Made by a program: the position numbers and the translations under genes. Positions 16,530-24,115 of a DNA stretch of 26,679 bases are shown here, in pieces. The notes under the pieces are model-generated. The model had not been told where the DNA came from. It ran no database searches and saw only the letters and a program-made list of their open reading frames with translations. The stretch's first letter is position 1. Every line of letters starts with the position of its first letter. Source of the DNA: Prevotella sp. CAG:755 (GTDB lineage Bacteria > Bacteroidota > Bacteroidia > Bacteroidales > Bacteroidaceae); NCBI GenBank assembly GCA_000431275.1, contig HF989209.1, positions 1 to 26,679 on the forward strand, given 5' to 3'.

Positions 16530-17785
16530 TGAATGTCGTGAAACGATACTTCGCCTATCTCCGCCAGGCCGCACACGACCTGGGCTGGATTTGCTGGCGC
16601 GAGCTGCGGCAGACCGTGCGCGACCAAGGCGTGCTCATCTTCTTCCTGGTCGTCCCGCTGGCCTATCCCCTCGTCTATGCCTTTATCTACACGAACGAAG
16701 TGGTGCGCGACGTCCCCGTGGCCGTCGTCGACGACAGCCGGACGGGCCGGAGCCGCCTCTATGTGCGCCACCTCGACGCCTCGCCCGACGTGAGAGTCGT
16801 TTCGTTCTGTGCCGACATGGACGAGGCGCGCCGGATGCTGCGCCGCCGCGAGGCCTACGGCATTGTCTACCTGCCCGCGAATTTCAACGACGAGCTCGTG
16901 CGTGGCCGCCAGACCTGTGTCAAGGTGTTCTGCGACATGAGCGGCCTGCTCTACTACAAGGCCCTGTTGTCCGCCAACACCTACGTGTCGCTCGACATGA
17001 ACGCCGACATCAAGATGCTCTACCAGCCCGGCCTGACCAAGGAACAGGAGAAAATCCTCACGCAGCCCATCGCTTACGAAGAGGTGAGCCTCTACAACCC
17101 GCAGAACGGTTTTGCGGCATTCCTCATCCCGGCCGTCCTCGTACTCGTCATCCACCAGACCCTCCTTCTGGGTATCGGCCTTTCGGCCGGCACGGCGCGC
17201 GAGCGCAACAGCTACGCCGAGCTCGTGCCCGTCAACCGCCACTTCAACGGCCTGCTCCGTATCGTCCTGGGCAAGGGGCTGGCCTACCTGCTCGTCTACG
17301 TGCCGGTGGCCGTCTACGTGTTGGGTGTGGTCCCGCGGCTGTTCCGGCTCAACCACCTCGGCGCGCCCGCCACGCTGGGCGCCTTCGCCGTCCCCTTCCT
17401 GCTGGCCACCATCTTTTTCTCCATGACGGTCTCTGTGGCCATGCGCCGGCGCGAGACGTGCATCCTGCTCATTGTCTTCACCTCGGTGCCGCTGCTCTTC
17501 ATCTCCGGCGTCTCGTGGCCGCGTTCGGCCGTGCCCACGTTCTGGCAGGCCGTTTCCTACTTCTTCCCCTCGACGTTCGGCATCAACGGCTACATCCGCA
17601 TCAACAGCATGGGGGCCACCCTGCCGCAGGTCAGCTTCGAGTGGTACGGCCTGTGGGCACAGGCCGTGTTCTACTTCCTGACCACATGCGTTTTCTACCG
17701 CGCCCAGATCATCGCCTCGCGGCGCCGCCTCATTGCGCAATACAAGGCCTTGAAAGCCACGGCCACGCCTTCCGGCAAAGCCTGA
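16529..17785 (+). CDS. ABC-2 type transporter permease (second of pair)
   Basis: This is a 418-residue paralogue of the preceding permease. The ATG at 16529-16531 overlaps the previous stop; an in-frame GTG-type start upstream at 16484 would overlap the first permease coding region and is less likely. The layout is the same: first helix VLIFFLVVPLAYPLVYAFIY, an extracytoplasmic domain starting DVPVAVVDDSRTGRSRLYVR, and five C-terminal helices from about residue 200 (FLIPAVLVLVIHQTLLLGIG). GTARERNSYAEL corresponds to GTAREWLAEGG of the first permease. Two different ABC-2 permeases beside TolC and HlyD suggest a heterodimeric exporter. The substrate is unknown. There is no clear terminator directly after the stop. 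Confidence 0.9.
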   Translation: MNVVKRYFAYLRQAAHDLGWICWRELRQTVRDQGVLIFFLVVPLAYPLVYAFIYTNEVVRDVPVAVVDDSRTGRSRLYVRHLDASPDVRVVSFCADMDEARRMLRRREAYGIVYLPANFNDELVRGRQTCVKVFCDMSGLLYYKALLSANTYVSLDMNADIKMLYQPGLTKEQEKILTQPIAYEEVSLYNPQNGFAAFLIPAVLVLVIHQTLLLGIGLSAGTARERNSYAELVPVNRHFNGLLRIVLGKGLAYLLVYVPVAVYVLGVVPRLFRLNHLGAPATLGAFAVPFLLATIFFSMTVSVAMRRRETCILLIVFTSVPLLFISGVSWPRSAVPTFWQAVSYFFPSTFGINGYIRINSMGATLPQVSFEWYGLWAQAVFYFLTTCVFYRAQIIASRRRLIAQYKALKATATPSGKA

Positions 17786-17885
17786 CCCCGGACGGAGGGC
17801 GTGGAGCCTTCCGCCGGGAGGCGGGCCGGCAGAAGAACCCGGACGCCACACCACGGGGTATGCCGGAATTCGTGCCGTGACGGAT

Positions 17886-17932
17886 GCACTGGCGCGCGAG
17901 GCTGTCGCTGCGACAGAAATCCGTCGCAGTGC
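17886..17932. repeat. Intergenic hairpin element, short relative of the 24032-24098 element
   Basis: Outer arms GCACTG (17886-17891) and CAGTGC (17927-17932) enclose a perfect small hairpin CTGTCG/CGACAG (17902-17907 and 17911-17916). Alternative pairing CTGCGAC (17908-17914)/GTCGCAG (17923-17929) is also possible. CTGTCGCTGCGACA here matches CTGTCACTGCGACA at 24037-24050 in 13 of 14 bases, and TCCGTCGCAG at 17920-17929 recurs exactly at 24069-24078. A T5 run follows at 17938-17942, so it may also help to end the efflux transcript. Confidence 0.5.
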
Positions 17933-17976
17933 TGCACTTTTTCGGCCGGGAGCCCGTTGTTTCCGCAAAAAAGTGA

Positions 17977-17984
17977 TAGCTTTG
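17977..17984 (+). promoter_or_regulatory. -7 box of the GH84-DUF4091 unit
   Basis: TAGCTTTG matches TAnnTTTG and lies 35 bases before the ATG at 18020. The -33 region is poor (GTTG at 17956-17959, spacing 17). Confidence 0.45.
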
Positions 17985-18019
17985 CCCTCGTAAGTACGAA
18001 ATATCTGGCAAACCTGACT

Positions 18020-20584
18020 ATGAACACCCCTCACAGCAAACTCATTGTGGCCACAGTGGCCGGCATGATGTCCGCATGGGCGGCCACCCCGCTCCATGCG
18101 CAGGATGCGGGCGTCGACCTGGCGGCGCAACGTTCTGAAATACAAATCGTCAAGACCATTCCCGGCGAGCGTGTGGACCACGGCGGCTTCGTCGTCAACC
18201 CCACGCCCCAACGCATGGCCCTCACGCCTTCGCAGCGCCTCGACATCAGCGGCGGCGTGCGCGTCAAAGACAAGAAAGGCCTCTTTGGTGCCGACACGGG
18301 CTTTCTGCCCGCAGGCGACGGCCGCGTCCGCCTGACCGTCGATTTTGGCGGGAAGGCAGCCCGCAAGGCCGGCGTGCGCGGAGTCTCGGGCGCCTACGTC
18401 CTGCGCATCAATGAGAAGGGCATCACCATCACGGGCTACGACGAGCGGGGCGCCTTCTACGGCCTGCAAACCCTGCGCCAGCTCCTCGCGAGCCCGGGCA
18501 GCCAGGGGGGGAGCCTGCCCTTCGGCGTTGTCAATGACTGGCCCAGCCTGCCCAACCGCGGCGTTGTCGAAGGGTTCTACGGCACGCCCTGGTCGCACCA
18601 GGCGCGCCTCTCGCTCATCGACTTCTACGGCCGTTTCAAGCTGAACGCCTACCTCTATGGCCCCAAGGACGACCCCTACCACAGCAGCCCTAACTGGCGC
18701 GAGCCCTATCCCGCCGAAGAGGCGGCTCAGATCCGCGAGCTCATCGACGCCTGCCGCCGGGCGCGTGTCGATTTCGTCTGGGCCATCCATCCGGGCAAGG
18801 ACATCAAGTGGAACGAGGAGGACTACGGCAACCTCGTGCGCAAGTTCAACCTGATGTATGACCTCGGCGTGCGCCATTTCGCCCTCTTCTTCGACGACAT
18901 CTCCGGCGAGGGCACCAATCCCGAGCGGCAGACCGCGCTGCTCAACCGCCTGACCGACGACTTCGTGCGGGCCAAGGGCGACGTTTCGCCCCTGACCGTC
19001 TGCCCGACGGAGTACACCCGCCTGTGGGCCAATCCCGGGCCGCGCGGCAGCCTCATTACCTACGGCAAGACGCTCTATCCCGAAATCAAAGTGCTTTGGA
19101 CGGGCGACGCCGTGTGCAGCGACCTCACGCGCGAGACCCTCGGGTTCGTCAATCCCCGCATCCAGCGTCCGGCCTACTACTGGTGGAACTTCCCCGTGAC
19201 GGACTACGCCCGCCAGTTCCTCCTCCAAGGGCCTACCTACGGCCTCACCACCGGCCTCACGTCCGACGACGTCAGCGGCATCGTCAGCAACCCGATGGAG
19301 CATGCCGAAGCCTCGAAGCTCGCCCTCTACGGTGTGGCCGACTATGCTTGGAACACGACAGGCTATAACCCCATCGACAACTGGGAACGCGGCCTCCACG
19401 AGCTCGTCCCCGACGCTACGGCGGCCTACCGCACCTTTGCCATCCATTCGGGCGACACCGAGACGGGCTACCGGCGCGACGAGTCGTGGGAGACACCCAC
19501 TTTCCGCCTCGCCGACTGGCAGGACGCCGCAGCCGACAGCCTCGAAGCCGAGTTCCGGCGGATTGAGGCCGTGCCCGCAGCCCTCGAAGCCGGATGCCCC
19601 GCCCCCCTGCTGGGCGAATTGCGCCCTTGGCTCAATGAGTTCGGCAAGCTGGGCACACGCGGCCGCCGCGCTGTCGAGCTGGGCCGCCTCTACCGGCAGG
19701 GGAACGATGACGCCGCGTTCTGGGCACACTATGTCGACAACCTCATGACGCCCGCCGACCGCCAGGCTTACGAGGCCCACAAGTCGGGCTCACTGCGCCT
19801 GCAACCCTTCTACGAGCACATCATGGACGATACGGGCCACGGATTCCTCACCCGCCTGCTCGGCACCACGCCCAACGACTACAAGGCCGTCGGGTCGGCA
19901 CGCAACATCACGACCGTTTCGTCGAAACTCATGCTCGACCACGACTCCACCACGTTCTACACCACAGGCGTGGCCCAACGGGAGGGCGACTGGATCGGAG
20001 TCGACCTGCACACGGTGCGCGATGTGGCCGAGGTTTCCATCCTCCAAGGCCGCAACTCCGTCGACGATGTGGACTACTTCGACCACGCCACGCTCGAAGC
20101 CTCCGAGGACGGGAAAACGTGGCAGCCCCTCATCGGCGAGATGACCGGGCAGTATGTCATTCACTGGACCGGCCCTGCCGTCCGCGCCCGCTACGTCCGC
20201 CTGCGCCGCCTCGACTCCAAGCGGACCAACTGGGCGGCCGTCCGCTCCTTCGACGTCAATCCCCTCCACGCCGACAGCCTCGGCTTCGCCCTCGAAGCCC
20301 CCGACCGCGACGCGGCCCTCTTCGCCTTCGACCGCAACCTGGCCACGTCTTACAAGGGGACGGGCACGCTCACCTTCGGCGTCGTCGGAGACACGAAAGC
20401 CTGCACCCTGCTGATGCGCAAGCCCGCCGGAACCCTGTCCTGCAAGCAATATGACGCCGATGGCGGCCTGCTGGCCGAGACCACGCTCACCACGCCCTAT
20501 GTCCGGCTCGAACTGGCCGACGGCGCCGCCCGGGTGAGCCTCGAAGGGCCAGTCGAAATCTTCGAAATCGTCGCCCACCAGTAA
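18020..20584 (+). CDS. GH84 beta-N-acetylglucosaminidase (hyaluronidase/O-GlcNAcase-like)
   Basis: This secreted exo-glycosidase removes terminal beta-linked N-acetylglucosamine by substrate-assisted catalysis. It has 854 residues. The ATG at 18020 gives a signal peptide ending near LHAQDAG. Residues ~30-165 form the N-terminal GH20b-like domain. The catalytic barrel starts at about 175: GVVEGFYGTPWSHQARLSLI, YGPKDDPYHSSPNWREPYP, and VDFVWAIHPGKDIKWNEED. The adjacent catalytic aspartates are D292 and D293 in FFDDISGEGTNP, followed by WWNFPVTDYARQFLLQGP and NPMEHAEASKLALYGVADYA. These match the Bacteroides thetaiotaomicron GH84 enzyme closely. A discoidin-like (F5/8 type C) region follows at about 625-755, then a short beta-rich tail. 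DUF4091 follows after 24 bases. Likely role: trimming host or dietary glycans in the periplasm. Confidence 0.95.
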   Translation: MNTPHSKLIVATVAGMMSAWAATPLHAQDAGVDLAAQRSEIQIVKTIPGERVDHGGFVVNPTPQRMALTPSQRLDISGGVRVKDKKGLFGADTGFLPAGDGRVRLTVDFGGKAARKAGVRGVSGAYVLRINEKGITITGYDERGAFYGLQTLRQLLASPGSQGGSLPFGVVNDWPSLPNRGVVEGFYGTPWSHQARLSLIDFYGRFKLNAYLYGPKDDPYHSSPNWREPYPAEEAAQIRELIDACRRARVDFVWAIHPGKDIKWNEEDYGNLVRKFNLMYDLGVRHFALFFDDISGEGTNPERQTALLNRLTDDFVRAKGDVSPLTVCPTEYTRLWANPGPRGSLITYGKTLYPEIKVLWTGDAVCSDLTRETLGFVNPRIQRPAYYWWNFPVTDYARQFLLQGPTYGLTTGLTSDDVSGIVSNPMEHAEASKLALYGVADYAWNTTGYNPIDNWERGLHELVPDATAAYRTFAIHSGDTETGYRRDESWETPTFRLADWQDAAADSLEAEFRRIEAVPAALEAGCPAPLLGELRPWLNEFGKLGTRGRRAVELGRLYRQGNDDAAFWAHYVDNLMTPADRQAYEAHKSGSLRLQPFYEHIMDDTGHGFLTRLLGTTPNDYKAVGSARNITTVSSKLMLDHDSTTFYTTGVAQREGDWIGVDLHTVRDVAEVSILQGRNSVDDVDYFDHATLEASEDGKTWQPLIGEMTGQYVIHWTGPAVRARYVRLRRLDSKRTNWAAVRSFDVNPLHADSLGFALEAPDRDAALFAFDRNLATSYKGTGTLTFGVVGDTKACTLLMRKPAGTLSCKQYDADGGLLAETTLTTPYVRLELADGAARVSLEGPVEIFEIVAHQ

Positions 20585-20608
20585 CCGCGCGAAACCACAC
20601 TACGGCCT

Positions 20609-22381
20609 ATGAGACGTCCCCTCCTTCTTGCCAGCCTGATGATGCTGGCCCTGACAGCCTTCGGCCAGTCAGCTCCCCGCGATGTCGCCGCCGACTACGA
20701 CGAGCTGGCCGACACCAAGCCGCACGACGGCCCGGAGGTCTGGGACCGCATGTCCCGCCCCGCCGTCCTGGCGTGGGGCACGACCGACGTACGCTATAAG
20801 AAGTTCGACCTGCCCGAGGGCACCAGCACCCGCACGCTCCGCCTCCGGGCCTGGCGCGGCGAGCGCGTCCATGCCCAGGCCGTGCTCTGGACCCGCAGTG
20901 GCCTCGACAGCGTCCGCCTCAGCGTGGGCTGCCTCCGCGCCGGTCGTGCCGTCATCCCCGATTCGGCGGTGAGCGCCAGTTTCGTGCGCTACGTCATGAC
21001 CGACGAGCCCAACCCCGACGGCAGCGGCTGCGGTCTGCGCCCGGTGAAGTCCGAGTGGGACTCGTCGCTCGTGGCCGACGTGATCGACATCGCCCGTGTG
21101 CGTCCGGTCGGCGCCCGGTCGGCACAGCCGCTGTGGCTCACCGTACGCGTGCCGCGCGATGCCCGTCCGGGGCGTTACAGCGGTACGCTCGACGTCACCG
21201 CTGCCCGTGGCGAGCGCCTCAGCCTGCCCTTTGAAGTCGAAGTGAGCAGCCGCACGCTCACCCCGCCCAGTGAGTGGAAACTCAACCTCGACCTCTGGCA
21301 GAACCCCTACGCCGTGGCGCGCTATTACGGCGTGCCCCTGTGGAGCCAGGCCCACTTCGACGCCATGCGCCCGATTATGAAGATGCTGGCCGACGCCGGA
21401 CAGCGCGCCATCACCACTACGCTCATGTACGAGCCTTGGGGCGGGCAGACCGAGGACTTCTACCTCAGCATGATCACCCGCACCCGCCGCCTCGACGGGA
21501 CGTGGGCCTACGATTACGCCGTCTTCGACCGCTGGGTCGAGTTTATGACGGACGACGTGGGCATCGGCGGACTCATCAACTGTTACAGCCTGATTCCCTG
21601 GTCGTTGAGTTTCGACTATTTCGACCAGGCAACGAACCGCGTCGAGTTCATCACCGCCCGCCCCGGCGACAAGGCTTATGCCGACTACTGGGTGCCCTTC
21701 TTGAAGGATTTCGCTGCCCACCTGCGCCGGAAGGGCTGGTTCGAGCGCACCGCCATCGCCATGGACGAGCGCCCTATGGAGGCCATGCGCGAGGCCATCA
21801 AGGTCATCAAGGCCGCCGATCCGGCGTTCAAGATCTCGCTGGCAGGGGGCTACCATCCGGAAATCATCGACGACCTCTACTACCTGTCCGTCCCCTATGG
21901 GGTGCAGTTCCCCGACAGCGTCAAGGCAGGGCGCCGGAGCCACGGGCAGCTGAGTTGTGTCTATACTTGCTGCACCGAGGCTTTCCCGAACATCTTCACG
22001 TTCTCCGATCCGGCCGAGGCGGCATGGACGGCCATCCATGCTGTGGCCGGCGACTACGACGGCTACCTGCGCTGGGCCGTCAATTCGTGGACGGCCGACC
22101 CCCTGCGCGACTCGCGCTTCACGCGCTTTGCCGCCGGCGATACCTATAACATCTATCCCGGTCCGCGCAGCAGCATCCGCTTCGAGCGCCTCGTCGAGGG
22201 GCTGCAAGCCGCCGAAAAGGTGCGCCTGCTGCGCGAGGACCTCGCCGCACGGGGCGAGCGCCGCAAGCTCGACCGCCTGAACCACGCCGTCGGCCAGTTC
22301 ACACCCGCAGGCATGGAGGCCAGCAAGCAAACGGCCGGACAGATGGTCAGCCGCCTGCACGAGCTGCTCAATACGCTCTGA
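20609..22381 (+). CDS. DUF4091 domain protein, putative secreted glycoside hydrolase
   Basis: This is a 590-residue protein with signal peptide MRRPLLLASLMMLALTAFGQ. Residues ~45-215 form a beta-rich N-terminal domain (RLRAWRGERVHAQAVLW, VPRDARPGRYSGTLDV). The central part (about 220-470) looks like a TIM-barrel glycosidase fold, with NLDLWQNPYAVARYYGVPLW and AIAMDERPMEAMREAIKVIK. The C-terminal DUF4091 signature is at about 480-560: YDGYLRWAVNSWTADPLRDS and YNIYPGPRSSIRFERLVEGL. The family is linked to glycoside hydrolases, but the reaction here cannot be stated. ERPMEA carries an acidic residue where a catalytic acid could lie; this is inference. It is 24 bases downstream of GH84 and followed by a terminator, forming a two-gene unit. 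Confidence 0.9.
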   Translation: MRRPLLLASLMMLALTAFGQSAPRDVAADYDELADTKPHDGPEVWDRMSRPAVLAWGTTDVRYKKFDLPEGTSTRTLRLRAWRGERVHAQAVLWTRSGLDSVRLSVGCLRAGRAVIPDSAVSASFVRYVMTDEPNPDGSGCGLRPVKSEWDSSLVADVIDIARVRPVGARSAQPLWLTVRVPRDARPGRYSGTLDVTAARGERLSLPFEVEVSSRTLTPPSEWKLNLDLWQNPYAVARYYGVPLWSQAHFDAMRPIMKMLADAGQRAITTTLMYEPWGGQTEDFYLSMITRTRRLDGTWAYDYAVFDRWVEFMTDDVGIGGLINCYSLIPWSLSFDYFDQATNRVEFITARPGDKAYADYWVPFLKDFAAHLRRKGWFERTAIAMDERPMEAMREAIKVIKAADPAFKISLAGGYHPEIIDDLYYLSVPYGVQFPDSVKAGRRSHGQLSCVYTCCTEAFPNIFTFSDPAEAAWTAIHAVAGDYDGYLRWAVNSWTADPLRDSRFTRFAAGDTYNIYPGPRSSIRFERLVEGLQAAEKVRLLREDLAARGERRKLDRLNHAVGQFTPAGMEASKQTAGQMVSRLHELLNTL

Positions 22382-22441
22382 CACATGAACATCCCTTTTG
22401 GGAAAGGCCATATCTCCGGTTTTTAACAGTCTTTCCCTCGT

Positions 22442-22469
22442 GCGGCCACCAGTGGGTGGCCGCTTTTTT
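22442..22469 (+). terminator. Intrinsic terminator of the GH84-DUF4091 unit
   Basis: Perfect nine-base arms GCGGCCACC (22442-22450) and GGTGGCCGC (22455-22463), loop AGTG, then six Ts (22464-22469). It lies 60 bases after the DUF4091 stop. A weaker inverted repeat GGGAAAG (22400-22406)/CTTTCCC (22431-22437) precedes it. Confidence 0.92.
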
Positions 22470-22519
22470 CTTGCCATGCCCCGTGGCGTCTTTTCCGCCC
22501 GCTATGGGGCGGCGAAGCC

Positions 22520-22537
22520 TATCTTTGTGTAACTTTG
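22520..22537 (+). promoter_or_regulatory. Two overlapping-phase -7 boxes before the helicase gene
   Basis: TATCTTTG (22520-22527) and TAACTTTG (22530-22537) both match TAnnTTTG and are offset by exactly ten bases. The helicase ATG is at 22548. The downstream box would give an almost leaderless transcript; the upstream box a leader of about 15 bases. No clear -33 TTTG for either. Confidence 0.5.
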
Positions 22538-22547
22538 CAGCCTGGCC

Positions 22548-24011
22548 ATGATTCACGACGCCCTTTTCCGGCTTATCAACGCCGAGTTCCCCTTTGAGCC
22601 CACCGACCAGCAGGCCGCCGCCATGCTGGCCCTGGCGCGCTTCGTCACCTCCACGCGGCGGGGCGGCGCATTTGTCCTGCGCGGTTATGCCGGCACGGGC
22701 AAGACGTCGCTCGTCGCCGCCCTTGTCCGCGCCCTGAAACGCACCGGGTGCCCCACGGTGCTGCTTGCCCCGACGGGCCGCGCGGCCAAGGTGTTCTCGC
22801 GCTACGCCGGCATGGCGGCCTTCACCATCCACAAGGCCATTTACAGGCAGGAGGCCTTCGAGGGCGAGCACACGCGCTTTGCCCTTGGTTTCAACAAGCT
22901 GCGCGGGGCCGTCTTCATCGTCGACGAGGCCTCGATGATCTCCGGCCGTCCGGCGCCGGGCTCCGTCTTCGGGTCGGGCTGCCTGCTCGACGACCTCGTG
23001 CGCTACGTGGGCGAGGGCGACGGATGCCGCCTCATCTTCGTGGGCGACACGGCGCAGCTCCCGCCGGTGGGCGAGGACGTGAGCCCGGCCCTCGACGCCG
23101 AGGCCTTGGCCCGTTTCGGGCTGAGGGCCACGGGCGTGGAGCTTTCGGAAGTAGTCCGGCAGGCCGAGATATCGGGCGTCCTTTGGAACGCCACCCGGCT
23201 GCGCCGCCTTGTGGGCAGCGGGGCGGCGGACTATCCCAGCATCCGCGCCGAGGGGTTCGACGACGTGCGCCTCGTGCCGGGCGGCGAACTCATCGAAGAG
23301 CTTGTCGGCGCTTACGGCTATGGCGGAACCGACGAGACCATCGTCGTCACACGCTCGAACCGCCGGGCTGTCATCTACAACAACGGCATCCGCGCCCGCA
23401 TCTTCGACCGCGAGGGCGAACTGACGCGCGGCGACTGGGTGATGGCGGTGAAGAACAACTACTATTGGACGGAACAGGCTGCCGCCGCCCTGCCCGAGGG
23501 CGAACGCCTGCCTTTCGACTTCGTGGCCAACGGCGATGTGGCTGAGGTGAGGCGGCTGCGCAACATCCACGAAATGCACGGCTTCCGCTTTGCCGACGCT
23601 ACGCTGCGTTTTCCCGACTACGACGACTATGAGCTGACGCTCCGTGTGGTGCTCGACACGTTGCAGAGCGAGGCGCCCGCCCTGACAGCCGACGAACGCG
23701 ACCGCCTTTTCGAGGCTGTCGCCGCCGACTACGCGCACATCCGCAACCGCCGCGAGCGGATGAAGCAGCTCCGGCTCGATCCTTATTACAACGCCCTGCA
23801 AATCAAGTATGCCTATGCCGTCACCTGCCATAAGGCGCAGGGCGGACAGTGGAGCCGCGTCTTTGTCGACCAGGGCTACCTTGGCGACGCTCCGGCCGAC
23901 GACGCCTACCTGCGCTGGCTCTACACGGCCTTCACCCGCACGTCTGACCGCCTCTATCTTGTCAACTGGCCCCCCGCGCAGACCGAGACAGCCCCTCCCG
24001 GCCAATCATAG
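22548..24011 (+). CDS. SF1 helicase, RecD/Pif1-like (AAA_30 plus UvrD_C_2 domains)
   Basis: This is a 487-residue ATP-dependent DNA helicase of superfamily 1. Motifs in order: Walker A GYAGTGKTS (46-54), APTGRAAKV (motif Ia, 74-82), Walker B DEAS (126-129), motif III GDTAQLPPVG (166-175), VVRQAE, VVTRSNRRA, then the C-terminal half with YAYAVTCHKAQGGQW (about 421-435) and motif VI YTAFTRTSDRLYLV (about 459-472). It is shorter than RecD2 and lacks its N-terminal extension, matching the stand-alone AAA_30/UvrD_C_2 helicases common in Bacteroidetes. It is not next to recB or recC. It has its own -7 boxes and converges on tamL, with a long hairpin between the stops. Confidence 0.92.
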   Translation: MIHDALFRLINAEFPFEPTDQQAAAMLALARFVTSTRRGGAFVLRGYAGTGKTSLVAALVRALKRTGCPTVLLAPTGRAAKVFSRYAGMAAFTIHKAIYRQEAFEGEHTRFALGFNKLRGAVFIVDEASMISGRPAPGSVFGSGCLLDDLVRYVGEGDGCRLIFVGDTAQLPPVGEDVSPALDAEALARFGLRATGVELSEVVRQAEISGVLWNATRLRRLVGSGAADYPSIRAEGFDDVRLVPGGELIEELVGAYGYGGTDETIVVTRSNRRAVIYNNGIRARIFDREGELTRGDWVMAVKNNYYWTEQAAAALPEGERLPFDFVANGDVAEVRRLRNIHEMHGFRFADATLRFPDYDDYELTLRVVLDTLQSEAPALTADERDRLFEAVAADYAHIRNRRERMKQLRLDPYYNALQIKYAYAVTCHKAQGGQWSRVFVDQGYLGDAPADDAYLRWLYTAFTRTSDRLYLVNWPPAQTETAPPGQS

Positions 24012-24031
24012 CCGTCACTTCCTTACGGTCC

Positions 24032-24098
24032 AAAACCTGTCACTGCGACACCTGCGACGGAAACCGCTTCCGTCGCAGGTGTCGCAGTGACAGGTTTT
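24032..24098. terminator. 31-bp perfect inverted repeat, probable bidirectional terminator
   Basis: The arms at 24032-24062 and 24068-24098 are exact reverse complements for 31 bases around the five-base loop ACCGC. The left arm begins AAAACCTGTCACTGCGACA, and the right arm ends CAGTGACAGGTTTT. AAAA and TTTT at the stem base supply a U-run in either direction, as in bidirectional terminators. It sits alone in the 104-base gap between the convergent helicase (stop 24011) and TamL (stop 24116). The right arm holds a tandem nine-base unit, GTCGCAGGT then GTCGCAGTG (24072-24089). The stem is far longer than termination needs. Confidence 0.8.
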
Positions 24099-24115
24099 CC
24101 GTGCAGGCCGTTTGG

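Noticed and set aside
16412..19780. 1122-codon open frame on the minus strand
   Set aside because: It is antisense to four well-supported genes and an intergenic promoter, has composition expected of the complement of GC-rich codons, and shows no family motif.
22385..22426. 13-codon ATG-led frame after the DUF4091 gene, considered as a leader peptide
   Set aside because: It lies before a terminator that belongs to the upstream unit, has no regulatory codon run, and no attenuator alternative pairing was evident.
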